Assembly (NCBI GenBank): GCA_028706745.1
Contig: JAQTVM010000012.1
Span: forward strand, 1 to 50,532
Length of the DNA stretch: 50,532 bases
Source: Candidatus Nanoarchaeia archaeon
GTDB taxonomy: Archaea; Nanobdellota; Nanobdellia; SCGC-AAA011-G17; GW2011-AR17
Direction of reading: 5' to 3'
Below, one piece after another: positions 22,816-30,758 of the stretch. Under the pieces are notes generated by a model that did not search any database, was not told where the DNA came from, and saw only the letters and a list, made by a program, of their open reading frames with translations. Every line of letters begins with the position of its first letter. Within the stretch, counting starts at the first letter, position 1. Both the position numbers and the translations under genes were made by a program.

Positions 22816-23895
22816 CTACAATTCCAATTCTTCCGGAAAATGAGTAAGATTTTCGCAACCATCAGGCAAAATATGCACAATATCCTCTAGCCTTACGCCG
22901 CCTGTGCCCTTGTAATATAGTCCGGGCTCAATTGCAATAATATTGCCTGCTTTCATTGGCTCAATTCCGTGCGGAGATTCGTGGATATCCAATCCAACTC
23001 CGTGCCCAAGTCCGTGGATAAAGCCCTGCATTTTTCCATTTTCAGCGCTTGTCTTGAATCCATTCTCTTCAAATGCTGTTTTGCATTCCATATACAAACC
23101 ATAAAGATTCTCTTTCGGCTTCATCGTGAATATGCAATACTGCTTCATTTTCTTCACAATTTCATACATTTTCTTAAGTCCGGCAGGAGCCTTTCCTTTT
23201 ACAAATGTCCTGGTCATGTCTGAAAAATACCTGGTTGTTGAAGAACGCGGAAATATGTCTATTATGATGCTTTCATTTGCTTTCAAGGCGCCTTTTCCCG
23301 TGTTATGCACATCAAGGCAGGAGTCTCCGCATACAACAATGGGCTCTTGCTCTGCATAGCATCCGTGCCTTGCAAGCTCAATGCTAATTTCCCTTTTCAC
23401 CCACTCAGAAGTCAAAGCCATTGAATTGTAATGCAAAACACCTTCGCAGCCAATAAGTGAGCGGGAAATCATTTCTTTTGCAATATTCATTGCTGATGCA
23501 GTGGCATCCTGCACTTCTTTTATCTTATTTAATTCATCAAGACTTTTGCACTCGCGCCCTAATTCAGGCCCTTTTATATTGACAAAAGAATGTAATCTTA
23601 ATTTTTTTCCAATCCTGATGGGAAAATCAAGGGGTACTTCAATTGTATTAATATGTTTCATACGGACATACTTAAGCAAAGCATCCTCAAGCGGGCCCCT
23701 TTTCCCAAGAATCTCCTCTGCAGAATAAACAGATGTCGCTTTAGATTCTTTCAAGGCTCGCCCCTTCTCCATCACAGAAGTTATGATAACTTTTGACTTA
23801 TTGTCCTGCAAAAAAACAAAAGAATCAAAACATGAAAATCCGGAAGCATAATACAAGTCAGAATTTGAGGAAGTGCCGTATAAAACCAGCGTCAT
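22816..23895 (-). CDS. M24-family metallopeptidase (Xaa-Pro aminopeptidase-like)
   Basis: 359 residues. A creatinase-like N domain is followed by the pita-bread fold with all five metal ligands: IIIDIFPRS and SDMTRTF (two Asp), FIHGLGHGVGLDIHE (His), IIAIEPGLYY and VRLEDIV (two Glu). This fits a dinuclear metal aminopeptidase, probably proline-specific. It begins one base after the RpoN stop region, so it is the last gene of the ribosomal/RNA polymerase operon. Confidence 0.9.
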   Translation of the reverse strand: MTLVLYGTSSNSDLYYASGFSCFDSFVFLQDNKSKVIITSVMEKGRALKESKATSVYSAEEILGKRGPLEDALLKYVRMKHINTIEVPLDFPIRIGKKLRLHSFVNIKGPELGRECKSLDELNKIKEVQDATASAMNIAKEMISRSLIGCEGVLHYNSMALTSEWVKREISIELARHGCYAEQEPIVVCGDSCLDVHNTGKGALKANESIIIDIFPRSSTTRYFSDMTRTFVKGKAPAGLKKMYEIVKKMKQYCIFTMKPKENLYGLYMECKTAFEENGFKTSAENGKMQGFIHGLGHGVGLDIHESPHGIEPMKAGNIIAIEPGLYYKGTGGVRLEDIVHILPDGCENLTHFPEELEL

Positions 23896-23896
23896 T

Positions 23897-24091
23897 TTAA
23901 TTCTTCTTGAATTTACCTATATCATCAATCAAGTCAATATGCCCGAGGAACTGCGCCCTGCAGCAGTATCTCTTCAAGCCCAAGTCATCCATTATTTTTT
24001 TTCTGTCTTCGCCTTTTGCCGCTCTTGCCTTATAGTCTTCCCAAAGGTGCCCTATCGGCTTTCCGCAGCTGAAACATCTTATTGGTACCAT
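23897..24091 (-). CDS. rpoN: RNA polymerase subunit N (Rpo10)
   Basis: 64 residues: MVPIRCFSCGKPIGHLWEDY and LGLKRYCCRAQFLGHIDLID give the Rpb10 zinc site (CxxC plus CC). It anchors the Rpo3-Rpo11 platform of the polymerase. It follows S9 by 10 bp, the standard archaeal order. An ATG one codon upstream (24094) is also possible. Confidence 0.95.
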   Translation of the reverse strand: MVPIRCFSCGKPIGHLWEDYKARAAKGEDRKKIMDDLGLKRYCCRAQFLGHIDLIDDIGKFKKN

Positions 24092-24101
24092 CATTTTGAT
24101 T

Positions 24102-24500
24102 TCACCTGTATGACTTCTGCCTTGCAGCCCTTGCTTTTGAATCGTTCGGCTTGTGAGGCTCGTTCCTTCTTACATCAGCGACAAGCATATGCCTGTCATA
24201 GCTTAAAAACTCTTTCTTAAGGTTCTTGCTTCCTGTGTATGCAACAAGCCCTTTTGCCAGCGCAAGTCTTGCGGCTTCTGCCTGCGACATTGCGCCTCCG
24301 CCCCTGATAACTATGTCAGCATTAATCTTTTTTGCAACTTCATCCGCAAGCATCAGAGGCTCAGAAACCTTAAGCTTGAGTATTTCAGGCTCAATAGTGT
24401 CAAGCAGTCTTGAGTTTATCCTGATTATTCCTGTTCCTTCATAGATTGTCGCTCTTGCGACTGCCTTTTTTCTTTTACCTGATGCGTGTGTCTTTTTCAT
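24102..24500 (-). CDS. rps9: Ribosomal protein S9 (uS9)
   Basis: 132 residues. KRKKAVARATIYEGTGIIRI at the start, IRGGGAMSQAEAARLALAKG in the middle and the basic tail RNEPHKPNDSKARAARQKSY, ending in Arg, which reaches the P-site tRNA. The ATG overlaps the L13 stop by 4 bp. Confidence 0.97.
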   Translation of the reverse strand: MKKTHASGKRKKAVARATIYEGTGIIRINSRLLDTIEPEILKLKVSEPLMLADEVAKKINADIVIRGGGAMSQAEAARLALAKGLVAYTGSKNLKKEFLSYDRHMLVADVRRNEPHKPNDSKARAARQKSYR

Positions 24501-24910
24501 CTTGCTCCTAATTCGAATGATAATTCCTGAAGTGTTATATATCTTGTGGTTTCCAGCTTTTCAACGCCTGACTTTTCGAGCTTTTCTGTTTTCTTGCCTT
24601 CAAATTCCTTTGGCGTTCCAATGTGGCACTTTATTCTTGCCAGAGCTTCAATGCCCTTTGCCTGCTTGTGCGGAACCATTCCCTTTATCACGTGCTTAAG
24701 CAGCATATGCGGCTTTCTTCCTATGAAAGGTCCGTGAAAAGGACCGCCCCTGTCTCTCTGATGGTGGAACTTTTCAACAGTTGTCCTTCTGTTGCCTGTG
24801 ATTATTGCTTTTTCGCAGTTGATTATGTCTACTTTTTCTCCAATCAAAGCTTTCTTTGCTGCAAAAGCAGCCAGTCTTCCCATTATCAGATTAGTTGCGT
24901 CTATAATCAT
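24497..24910 (-). CDS. rpl13: Ribosomal protein L13 (uL13)
   Basis: 137 residues. MIIDATNLIMGRLAAFAAKK is the archaeal N terminus; VDIINCEKAIITGNR and GMVPHKQAKGIEALARIKCH are family motifs. The true start is ATG 24910, overlapping the L18e stop (ATGA); the frame extends to 25021 inside L18e but that part is not L13-like. Confidence 0.96.
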   Translation of the reverse strand: MIIDATNLIMGRLAAFAAKKALIGEKVDIINCEKAIITGNRRTTVEKFHHQRDRGGPFHGPFIGRKPHMLLKHVIKGMVPHKQAKGIEALARIKCHIGTPKEFEGKKTEKLEKSGVEKLETTRYITLQELSFELGAR

Positions 24911-25266
24911 CCTATTATCCTCACTTTGCTTCCTTTCGGGTTTGCTTTCATAAGCTCCTGAATAGAAAGCGCCTTTCCTTTTTTGTTGATTTTTTCCTTT
25001 GCCTTGCCTGAAAACTTCCATGCGGCAACAGTTACTTTTTTTGTAAGCTCGCCTGCTGAAAGCACTTTTCCCGGAACAAGGACAGTTGAATTCTCGTCAG
25101 AAGCAAGTTCTATCTTGCTGATGTTTACTTCCCTTCTTCTTCTCGAAGGCTTTGAAAGCTCTTCTGCAGCCAGCCTCCATATTAATGCATTCTGCTTTCT
25201 GCCAAGCTCCTTAAGTTCTGCAACCAGCTTCTGCAGGTTGATGTTTGTCGGTCCTGTTCGTTTCAT
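24907..25266 (-). CDS. rpl18e: Ribosomal protein L18e
   Basis: 119 residues. KRTGPTNINLQKLVAELKEL and VLVPGKVLSAGELTKKVTVA are typical L18e/L15-like motifs. It starts the L18e-L13-S9-RpoN-M24 group, directly after tRNA-Leu(GAG) (33-bp gap). The preceding terminator-like hairpin suggests that tRNA and L18e share a promoter separate from rpoD. Confidence 0.95.
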   Translation of the reverse strand: MKRTGPTNINLQKLVAELKELGRKQNALIWRLAAEELSKPSRRRREVNISKIELASDENSTVLVPGKVLSAGELTKKVTVAAWKFSGKAKEKINKKGKALSIQELMKANPKGSKVRIIG

Positions 25267-25299
25267 TTTTTATCCTTGTTTTTTCCGTTTGAATATGTA

Positions 25300-25385
25300 T
25301 GCAGGGGAAGGGATTCGAACCCTCGCACCCACTAAGGGACTAGACCCTCAATCTAGCGCATTTGACCAGGCTCTGCCACCCCTGC
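25300..25385 (-). tRNA. tRNA-Leu(GAG)
   Basis: 86 nt, class II. Acceptor GCAGGGG/CCCCTGC, discriminator A at 25300; anticodon stem CTAGA/TCTAG with loop TTGAGGG (anticodon GAG); long variable arm; T arm with GGTTCGAATCC. It lies inside the ribosomal protein cluster between rpoD and rpl18e in the same orientation. No CCA is encoded. Confidence 0.94.
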
Positions 25386-25465
25386 ACATGTGTTCTGGGT
25401 GTGCAAATGCGCTCTTATGACTATGCCTTTTGCTTTATGGTATGCTGCATTTGTCGCATGCCATT

Positions 25466-25491
25466 AGTAAAAAGCAGCAATGCTTTTTACT
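25466..25491 (-). terminator. Strong hairpin at the end of rpoD
   Basis: AGTAAAAAGCA (25466-25476) pairs perfectly with TGCTTTTTACT (25481-25491) around a four-base loop and includes the rpoD stop codon. The T-rich second arm resembles an archaeal terminator and would separate the S13-RpoD unit from tRNA-Leu-L18e. Confidence 0.6.
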
Positions 25492-26269
25492 TTATATCCT
25501 TTATCTCTTCCTCAAGCGCGTCAAGCTCCTCATCAAACAGTTCCATTGCTGTAGTGAGTACCTGCTTTGCGCTGAGCTGTCCCCAGCTCTCCAAAGTAAC
25601 TATGAAATCTTCATTGCTGCCTGAAACCTGTATTGCTTCAGGGCATGCGTCAACACAAGCCATGCACAAGTCGCATTTTGCCTCGTCAGTTACTTTCAGC
25701 TTCTTGCCGTCAAGCTTCAGTATTTTTTTAGGGCAAACCTCAACGCATTCCTTTGCATCCTTGCTTTCTTTTATCTTGAATTGCGGATATCCCTGAAAAA
25801 ACACTATTCCGGGGCTGAACTTTATATGATCCTTTCCTTCGCCAAGCTGCGCAGTCATTTCTGCCTTGAGTATCTGCCCCTCAAACAGCTTCACAAGAGG
25901 CATCTTGGGATAAACAGGCGTTATTTCAGGATCTTTTGATTTTATGCTTTCTGCATAGACAATGCAGGGTCCTGTCTTGTTGATTGTCATCTTTACCTGG
26001 CACCTTGCGCATCCTGCTCCCTTACACTTGCATTTTGAAGGCAGATTGTATGACTTCAAGTCAGTGTGCAGGGGCAATAACCCGAGCCTGTGCGAGAGAA
26101 TCTCGTCGTAAAGAGCAGAGCCGTTTTCCTCAAATGTGACTTCTTCTATTGCCATTGCAGGCACTTTGTTGATAACAAGCCTTCTAAGCGTATTTACATA
26201 AGCAGGAGAAGCTCCTGACAATACAAAGCTCGCATTCTGCTTGTCCGAGTGAATAATTTCCAGTTTCAT
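25487..26269 (-). CDS. rpoD: RNA polymerase subunit D (Rpo3) with ferredoxin domain
   Basis: 260 residues. The Rpb3-like part starts [20 protein letters not shown], with [37 protein letters not shown] segment and a domain with CVEVCPKKI and [14 protein letters not shown] give enough Cys for Fe-S binding, as in archaeal Rpo3 proteins that carry a [4Fe-4S] domain. Start at 26269 overlaps the S11 stop (ATGA); the frame upstream to 26305 is S11 DNA. Rpo3 pairs with Rpo11 to seed polymerase assembly. Confidence 0.95.
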   Translation of the reverse strand: MKLEIIHSDKQNASFVLSGASPAYVNTLRRLVINKVPAMAIEEVTFEENGSALYDEILSHRLGLLPLHTDLKSYNLPSKCKCKGAGCARCQVKMTINKTGPCIVYAESIKSKDPEITPVYPKMPLVKLFEGQILKAEMTAQLGEGKDHIKFSPGIVFFQGYPQFKIKESKDAKECVEVCPKKILKLDGKKLKVTDEAKCDLCMACVDACPEAIQVSGSNEDFIVTLESWGQLSAKQVLTTAMELFDEELDALEEEIKDIK

Positions 26270-26673
26270 ACTCTTCTTCCTCTCTTGCCGCCTTTTTTCC
26301 TGCACCTGTCGTGCGGAACAGCGGTAATGTCATCAATATCGCCGATTCTTAATCCTGCTCTTGAAAGCGCTCTTATTGCTGCCTGCGCGCCGGGGCCTGT
26401 GTTGTTTGGTCCGTTATGCCCGCCGGGCGCTCTTACTTTAATGTGAATAGCGTTTATGCCCTTTTCTCTTGCACCCTCTGCAACCAGCTTTGCAGCCGCC
26501 ATTGCTGCTGAAGGCGAAGGCTCCATTCTGTGCGCTTTTACAACCATTCCGCCTGACACTTTTGCGATTGTTTCAGAACCGGTGATGTCTGTAACATGGA
26601 TTATTGTATTATTATAAGATGAATAAATGTGCGCAATCCCCCATCTGAGCTTTTCATTCTTCTGCGGAATCAT
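26266..26673 (-). CDS. rps11: Ribosomal protein S11 (uS11)
   Basis: 135 residues. [40 protein letters not shown] and the C-terminal [20 protein letters not shown] are diagnostic. The start overlaps the S4 end by 20 bp, and the end overlaps rpoD by 4 bp. Confidence 0.97.
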   Translation of the reverse strand: MIPQKNEKLRWGIAHIYSSYNNTIIHVTDITGSETIAKVSGGMVVKAHRMEPSPSAAMAAAKLVAEGAREKGINAIHIKVRAPGGHNGPNNTGPGAQAAIRALSRAGLRIGDIDDITAVPHDRCRKKGGKRGRRV

Positions 26674-27253
26674 CTTTCTTCTCCTTTATTTCTTCTGTAT
26701 TCTCTGCCTTTATCTCATCCTTTTGCTCTCCTTTCTTCAATGCAACCTTTCTCTCGGGATGCTCTGCATCCGCAAGGTGTGAAGTCGGCCTGAATGTAAT
26801 CATTGCTTCCTGCCCTGCAAGAAGTATGTATGCGGGCGAGGTTATTTTCCTGTTGTTAAGCATTACATGCCCGTGAGTTATGAACTGTCTTGCCTGCTTC
26901 ATGCTCTTTGCAAATCCTCTCTTGAAAACATGCGTCTGCAGCCTTCTTTCAAGTATGTCTTTTACTCCCAAGTCAAGAACATTTTCAAGCTTCGCTCCCT
27001 CTGCCATAAGCCCCAGCTTTTCAAGCCTTTTTCTGAAAAGCTGTTCTTCTTTTTCAGCCTGCTTTCCTGTCTTTGTGATAAGCTGCTTTGCCTGAGCTTT
27101 TATTCTCTTGAGCTTTGAGCTCATTTTCCATATCTCTGTCTTGTTTTTTAATCCATACTCTTCTTCAAGCTTGTTATCTTCATTGATTCTTTCTGACTTC
27201 CATGGGTGCATGGGTGTATCATACTTCTTCCTCTGCTTTTTCGGATCTCCCAT
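26654..27253 (-). CDS. rps4: Ribosomal protein S4 (uS4)
   Basis: 199 residues. [20 protein letters not shown] is the archaeal S4 start; the S4 RNA-binding domain runs through [20 protein letters not shown] and [17 protein letters not shown]. The last about 30 residues are a highly charged Glu/Lys tail ([18 protein letters not shown]), longer than needed for the fold. It follows S13 by one base. Confidence 0.96.
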   Translation of the reverse strand: MGDPKKQRKKYDTPMHPWKSERINEDNKLEEEYGLKNKTEIWKMSSKLKRIKAQAKQLITKTGKQAEKEEQLFRKRLEKLGLMAEGAKLENVLDLGVKDILERRLQTHVFKRGFAKSMKQARQFITHGHVMLNNRKITSPAYILLAGQEAMITFRPTSHLADAEHPERKVALKKGEQKDEIKAENTEEIKEKKDDSAEE

Positions 27254-27254
27254 T

Positions 27255-27731
27255 TTAAGCTTTTCCTCCGGCTGCCGGTGCCTTCTTTTTTACAACGCCA
27301 AGTGAAGAGCCGTGCCTGAAGTGCGCCTTTGTGCTCTGCCCTCTTACAGGCTGGCCTGCGGCGTGCCTCATGCCCTTGAAAGACTTAATCTTCTTCATTA
27401 TTTTGATATCATTTCCAACATAAAATGCAAGGTCTGCGCCGTGAAGGTGCATGTTTTCTCCTGTTTCATAATCCCTTCTCCTGTTTATCATCCAAACAGG
27501 GATATTATGCTTAAGGGGATATTTCACTGCATCATGGATTTTTTCAAGTTCTTCGTCAGTAAGCGCCCCTATTTTTGCCCTCTCATCAATGTTAAGAACA
27601 TGGCATATTGCATGAGCCATTGTCATTCCTATCCCTTTTATGTCTGCAAGAGCCATGAGAACCTTTCTTGTGCCGGGGATGGTTTGGTCTACCAGCCTTA
27701 CCATCTGCCTTATGTTTTCGGTTTGTGCCAT
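27255..27731 (-). CDS. rps13: Ribosomal protein S13 (uS13)
   Basis: 158 residues: IRQMVRLVDQTIPGTRKVLM, LADIKGIGMTMAHAICHVLN (helix-hairpin-helix), and GMRHAAGQPVRGQSTKAHFR near the C terminus. First gene of the cluster. It has a leader of about 50 nt, unlike most genes here, with a possible 12-codon upstream ORF and a GAAGG ribosome-binding site. Confidence 0.97.
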   Translation of the reverse strand: MAQTENIRQMVRLVDQTIPGTRKVLMALADIKGIGMTMAHAICHVLNIDERAKIGALTDEELEKIHDAVKYPLKHNIPVWMINRRRDYETGENMHLHGADLAFYVGNDIKIMKKIKSFKGMRHAAGQPVRGQSTKAHFRHGSSLGVVKKKAPAAGGKA

Positions 27732-27743
27732 TATAATTTGCCT

Positions 27744-27822
27744 TCAGTTGTTGTGACAGTCAGCCAGAGCTCGTGCCACCATTAACTTTATTCACTTTGG
27801 TTATTCTAGCCTATTTATATAG
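27744..27822 (-). promoter_or_regulatory. S13 operon promoter with leaderless upstream ORF
   Basis: The minus-strand TATA box CTATATAAATAG (27822-27811) lies about 29 bp before an ATG at 27782, which opens MVARALADCHNN and stops at 27744, 12 bp before the S13 ATG (27731). So the mRNA may begin with a leaderless leader peptide. The frame is seen; its translation is inferred. Confidence 0.35.
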
Positions 27823-27841
27823 TTTTCCCTTTCTACTGCTT

Positions 27842-27885
27842 AAACAGGATTTCCTGTTTGAGCTTAAAAAACCCGCAGGTTTTTT
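27842..27885 (-). terminator. Two tandem hairpins after DUF655
   Basis: AAAAAACC (27866-27873) with GGTTTTTT (27878-27885), touching the DUF655 stop, and AAACAGG (27842-27848) with CCTGTTT (27853-27859). They separate the L21e-Rpo4-DUF655 operon from the S13 promoter and are likely a terminator pair. Confidence 0.6.
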
Positions 27886-28438
27886 ACTTCACGAAGAGCT
27901 TGTACTTGTCTTCGTTGTTTATCTCGCTGATTATTCTCTTTACGATTGCTTTTTCAGGATCAGGGAGCAGTTTTATCCTGTCCCTCATGTCCCCAAAGCT
28001 TTCAAACGGCTTGTCCTGCCTTTTTTCTACAATCTCCCACATATGCTTCTTGCCTATTCCCGGCAAAAGCTCGATGCTGTGCATTCTTGTTGTTATTGCG
28101 CCCGCCTTGTTGAAAAACTCGACAAACTTTGCCTTGTCCTTTGCAACAAGCTCCTTTACAGCTTCCTCAAGCGCGTGCTTTGCAGTTTCTGTAAGCTTTT
28201 CCGGAAGCAGTTTTCCTGAAACATGATGTATTTCATCCCTTTTGCCTTCTCCTATATATACAACGCGCATTGACTGAAGCGCAGCTTCCTTTTTTGGAAT
28301 CAACTCAAGAAGTGAAAAATGCGAAGTGCCGATAGCCTGTGCTATTGCGGTCTTCCTGAACATGGGCCTGTTGTCAAACGGATAGCCGTTCGGCAGAAAG
28401 TCCAGTATAATTGCCTGCTCCTCCTTGCTCTCTTCCAT
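27884..28438 (-). CDS. DUF655 protein (OB fold + helix-hairpin-helix)
   Basis: 184 residues. QAIILDFLPNGYPFDNRPMF opens the DUF655 nucleic-acid-binding domain; TRMHSIELLPGIGKKHMWEI is a helix-hairpin-helix. In archaea this gene usually follows rpl21e and rpoF, as here, and is presumed to act in RNA processing or translation. It starts 5 bp after Rpo4. Exact function is unknown. Confidence 0.92.
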   Translation of the reverse strand: MEESKEEQAIILDFLPNGYPFDNRPMFRKTAIAQAIGTSHFSLLELIPKKEAALQSMRVVYIGEGKRDEIHHVSGKLLPEKLTETAKHALEEAVKELVAKDKAKFVEFFNKAGAITTRMHSIELLPGIGKKHMWEIVEKRQDKPFESFGDMRDRIKLLPDPEKAIVKRIISEINNEDKYKLFVK

Positions 28439-28443
28439 TTTAA

Positions 28444-28779
28444 TTACTCCTGTAATGCCTCTAGAAGTTTCTGGTAATCCTCTTCCTTAAGAGTCAAGGC
28501 CTCGCCGGAAAGCGTGCATTTTATGCTGTCAATATCCTTTGGAGCAATGTCAATGAGCTTTGCTATGTGCCTGTCCTTTAATCTGGAGATGTTAAGCTCT
28601 GCTATCTTTTTCTTCAGCGCTGCAATGCCCTTCTCCTTGATTGTAAAATTGTTCAGGTATTCCTTTGTCTTGTTTGCCCTGAAAGCAAGTTCCTTGTCCC
28701 TTTTTTCAATCTTTGCAAGCTTTTCCTTCAGCTCTGCCATTGTCAAAGGAATCTCGTTGATTACTTTTATGTCAGTCAT
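28444..28779 (-). CDS. rpoF: RNA polymerase subunit F (Rpo4/Rpb4)
   Basis: 111 residues: a helical Rpb4-like N part (VINEIPLTMAELKEKLAKIE) and a C-terminal HRDC-like helix set (IDIAPKDIDSIKCTLSGEA). Rpo4 pairs with Rpo7 in the polymerase stalk. The ATG overlaps the L21e stop by 4 bp. Archaeal gene order L21e-Rpo4-DUF655 supports the call. Confidence 0.9.
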   Translation of the reverse strand: MTDIKVINEIPLTMAELKEKLAKIEKRDKELAFRANKTKEYLNNFTIKEKGIAALKKKIAELNISRLKDRHIAKLIDIAPKDIDSIKCTLSGEALTLKEEDYQKLLEALQE

Positions 28780-29117
28780 TTTGTTTTCACCTTAACAGGC
28801 TTATTTGCTTTTACTGTTGCATCCGGTTTTATCTTCAGCAAGTGCACCGGGTGCGAGATTATCATTTTTTCCATGCTTCCGTCTTTTATCAGGACTTTTA
28901 CGCATTCGCCCTGTTTTCCGACAACAACGCCGCTCTTGCCCTGGAATCTCGGGTAAGGCATTCCTGCATGCACAGACGGCTCCAGCTTAAGAACCACATT
29001 TTCGCCTTCCTCAAACTTATTGAAGAATTTGCTGATTGCTACTTTTCCCTTTTCGCCTTCGGGCTTTTTAAGCTTGCTTCTTGTCTTTCTTCTGAAACCG
29101 CCTATTCTTTGAACCAT
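28776..29117 (-). CDS. rpl21e: Ribosomal protein L21e
   Basis: 113 residues: MVQRIGGFRRKTRSKLKKPE and VVLKLEPSVHAGMPYPRFQG, GKSGVVVGKQGECVKVLI are diagnostic. Heads the L21e-Rpo4-DUF655 operon. The nearest good TATA box (TTTATAAA near 29230) is about 110 bp upstream, so the transcript would carry the repeat element at 29145-29204 in its 5' region. Confidence 0.96.
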   Translation of the reverse strand: MVQRIGGFRRKTRSKLKKPEGEKGKVAISKFFNKFEEGENVVLKLEPSVHAGMPYPRFQGKSGVVVGKQGECVKVLIKDGSMEKMIISHPVHLLKIKPDATVKANKPVKVKTK

Positions 29118-29144
29118 AGTAATGTCTCCTAAAACCTATTCTAC

Positions 29145-29204
29145 GAGAAAGCTTCGCAAATTGCTGCGCTTTCTCTAGTGCATAAAGCTAGGCTTTATAC
29201 ACTA
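29145..29204. repeat. Dispersed two-stem repeat element, copy A
   Basis: Stem 1: GAGAAAGC (29145-29152) with GCTTTCTC (29168-29175). Stem 2: TAGTG (29176-29180) with CACTA (29200-29204), enclosing ATAAAGC/GCTTTAT (82-88 and 92-98). Stem 1 matches copy B at 42026-42054 in 26 of 29 bases, and stem 2 is conserved. Lies after the rnp4 stop, before rpl21e. Confidence 0.75.
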
Positions 29205-29230
29205 TCGAAGAAAAGAGAAACTTAAGAGGT

Positions 29231-29584
29231 TTATAAATGTTGCGTCTTTTGGGTTTGCGCCTTTTTTCCCGCTTTATTCTTCAAAGGCAGCTTTGACACT
29301 CCATTGCATTCAAGGCAGGCAATGATTAATGCCTTGTTTTTCGTCCGTATCCTTGCGTTTTTTCCCGGAACAAGGTATGCATTGCACTTTTTGCAGAACT
29401 TTCTTTTCAGCGCAAACGGGATTCTTGTGTTTGTCCTTGTTGAGATTTTTCTCGCAAGCTCCACATACCTCCTTGCAAGCTTCGGTTCTTTGCTGAAAGC
29501 ATCTTCTGCTTCTGAAAAAAGCTTTTCAATTCTTTCTTTCGCAATCGATGCCTGCTTTTCCTTTCTTCCCCTGAAGTTCTTCAT
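29231..29584 (-). CDS. rnp4: RNase P protein component 4 (Rpr2/Rpp21)
   Basis: 117 residues: a helical N half (KERIEKLFSEAEDAFSKEPK, LARRYVELARKISTRTNTRI), then RKFCKKCNAYLVPGKNARIR and LIIACLECNG, whose four Cys form the zinc ribbon. Part of archaeal RNase P, which trims tRNA 5' ends. A TATATATAAG-type box lies 24-32 bp upstream of the ATG (leaderless). Confidence 0.93.
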   Translation of the reverse strand: MKNFRGRKEKQASIAKERIEKLFSEAEDAFSKEPKLARRYVELARKISTRTNTRIPFALKRKFCKKCNAYLVPGKNARIRTKNKALIIACLECNGVSKLPLKNKAGKKAQTQKTQHL

Positions 29585-29674
29585 GCAGATAAAGTGTCCT
29601 TACGGCTATATATAAGTATTCCTCTCAGCCGGTTCTCCGCAATCTTTTTAACCCTGCTTGCATTTTCATTGCCT

Positions 29675-30256
29675 ATGGATGGAAAAACAGACTGGCTTGA
29701 GATAAAAAGGCAGTTATTTCATTTATTCCTGGGCATATCAATAGTGCTTCTTTATAATTTTCAGATATTAAGCGCAAGGCGCATGTTCATAATTCTTGTA
29801 ATCGGAATCCTTATTTCAATTGCTTCCACAAGATATAAAGTGCCGGGAATTGCCTGGTTCCTTGAAAGGTTCGAGAGAAAACACGCAAAATTTCCGGGGC
29901 AGGGGGCAATATTCTTTGTGCTTGGCTGCTTTACAGTGATTGGATTGTTTCCTCCGAATATTGCATCAGCCGCAATACTGGTGCTTGCCGCAGGAGATTC
30001 TTTTTCAACATTGATTGGAAAGCATTTTGGAAAGCATAAGATGGGAAGCAAGTCAGTTGAAGGCACAATAGCGGGAATTGTTCTTGGTTTTTTAGGCGCC
30101 TTTATTTTTGTGCCTTTCCTCACAGCATTCCTTGGCGCATTTGTTGCAATGATTTCAGAAGCCCTCGACATAAAGCTTTTCAACAAGGTAATTGACGATA
30201 ATCTTCTTGTTCCTGTTGTTGCGGCAATTGTAATGTACGGATGGTCGCTGATTTAG
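29675..30256 (+). CDS. Polyprenol/diacylglycerol kinase-like membrane protein (CTP-dependent family)
   Basis: 193 residues, about six helices. WLEIKRQLFHLFLGISIVLL, FPGQGAIFFVLGCFTVI, ILVLAAGDSFSTLIGKHFGK and GSKSVEGTIAGIVLGFLGAF match the dolichol/phytol kinase-CTP transferase group, which phosphorylate long isoprenoid or lipid alcohols. ATG 29675 is chosen from the TATA-like element 25-30 bp upstream; the frame reaches 29594 without support. Substrate not determined. Confidence 0.82.
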   Translation: MDGKTDWLEIKRQLFHLFLGISIVLLYNFQILSARRMFIILVIGILISIASTRYKVPGIAWFLERFERKHAKFPGQGAIFFVLGCFTVIGLFPPNIASAAILVLAAGDSFSTLIGKHFGKHKMGSKSVEGTIAGIVLGFLGAFIFVPFLTAFLGAFVAMISEALDIKLFNKVIDDNLLVPVVAAIVMYGWSLI

Positions 30257-30259
30257 CAA

Positions 30260-30310
30260 GTAGTTGGTAGTTAGTATCCTGTGGCAGGCAGCTTGTGGCT
30301 GCTAGAAATT
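30260..30310 (+). repeat. GTAGTTGGTAGTTAG-type short repeat, copy 1
   Basis: After the kinase-like gene: GTAGTTGGTAGTTAGTA (30260-30276) and GCAGCTTGTGGCTGCTAG. Related strings lie at 35671-35693 and 37381-37436 (reverse orientation). All three are next to gene ends or promoters. Confidence 0.4.
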
Positions 30311-30314
30311 GCCT

Positions 30315-30623
30315 TTAATACTTTTTCTTGCCGGAATAAAGCAGGCTAGTCATCATTTCGCTGACTTTCTCATCATAAGGCACAACCCTTCCCCCTCCGG
30401 ATGTCTTTCCTTCTTTTGGAACAGGCTTTTGAGTTTGCTGGAACTGCTGAGGCTGGTAGGAATTAGCATGCGGCTGTTGGCTGGCAGATTGAGGCTGTGA
30501 AGGCGCCATTCCGCTCTGTTTTTCCCTTTCAGAAATCATGTCCTGAATAGCCATTGCGAGCTTCTTCAAGTCATCAAGGCTTTCCTTATCCGTGTCAAAA
30601 GAAATCTGCACCTGCATTTTCAT
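30315..30623 (-). CDS. Gln-rich small protein, unknown
   Basis: 102 residues: a short helical or beta N part (VQISFDTDKESLDDLKKLAM, AIQDMISEREKQ), a Gln/Ser/Pro-rich linker (about residues 38-66) and a basic end with RVVPYDEKVSEMMTSLLY and GKKKY. No family known. ATG 30623 is the first ATG; the frame begins with TTG at 30632. Possibly a nucleic-acid-associated protein, but this is only a guess from composition. Confidence 0.5.
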   Translation of the reverse strand: MKMQVQISFDTDKESLDDLKKLAMAIQDMISEREKQSGMAPSQPQSASQQPHANSYQPQQFQQTQKPVPKEGKTSGGGRVVPYDEKVSEMMTSLLYSGKKKY

Positions 30624-30758
30624 TCCATTCAAAGGTCCACTTCACTTCCCTCGAAAATGCGTTCCATTTTAGGGGTGCCAAAAATGTTCCATTTTTCAGC
30701 ACGTTCGCAGACCATTTTACTTTCTTAAACAATTAGCTGTTTATATATATTTCTATAC

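Noticed and set aside
24911-25021. Extended start of L13
   Set aside because: The family N terminus begins at codon MIIDATN (24910); upstream residues are a shadow of L18e.
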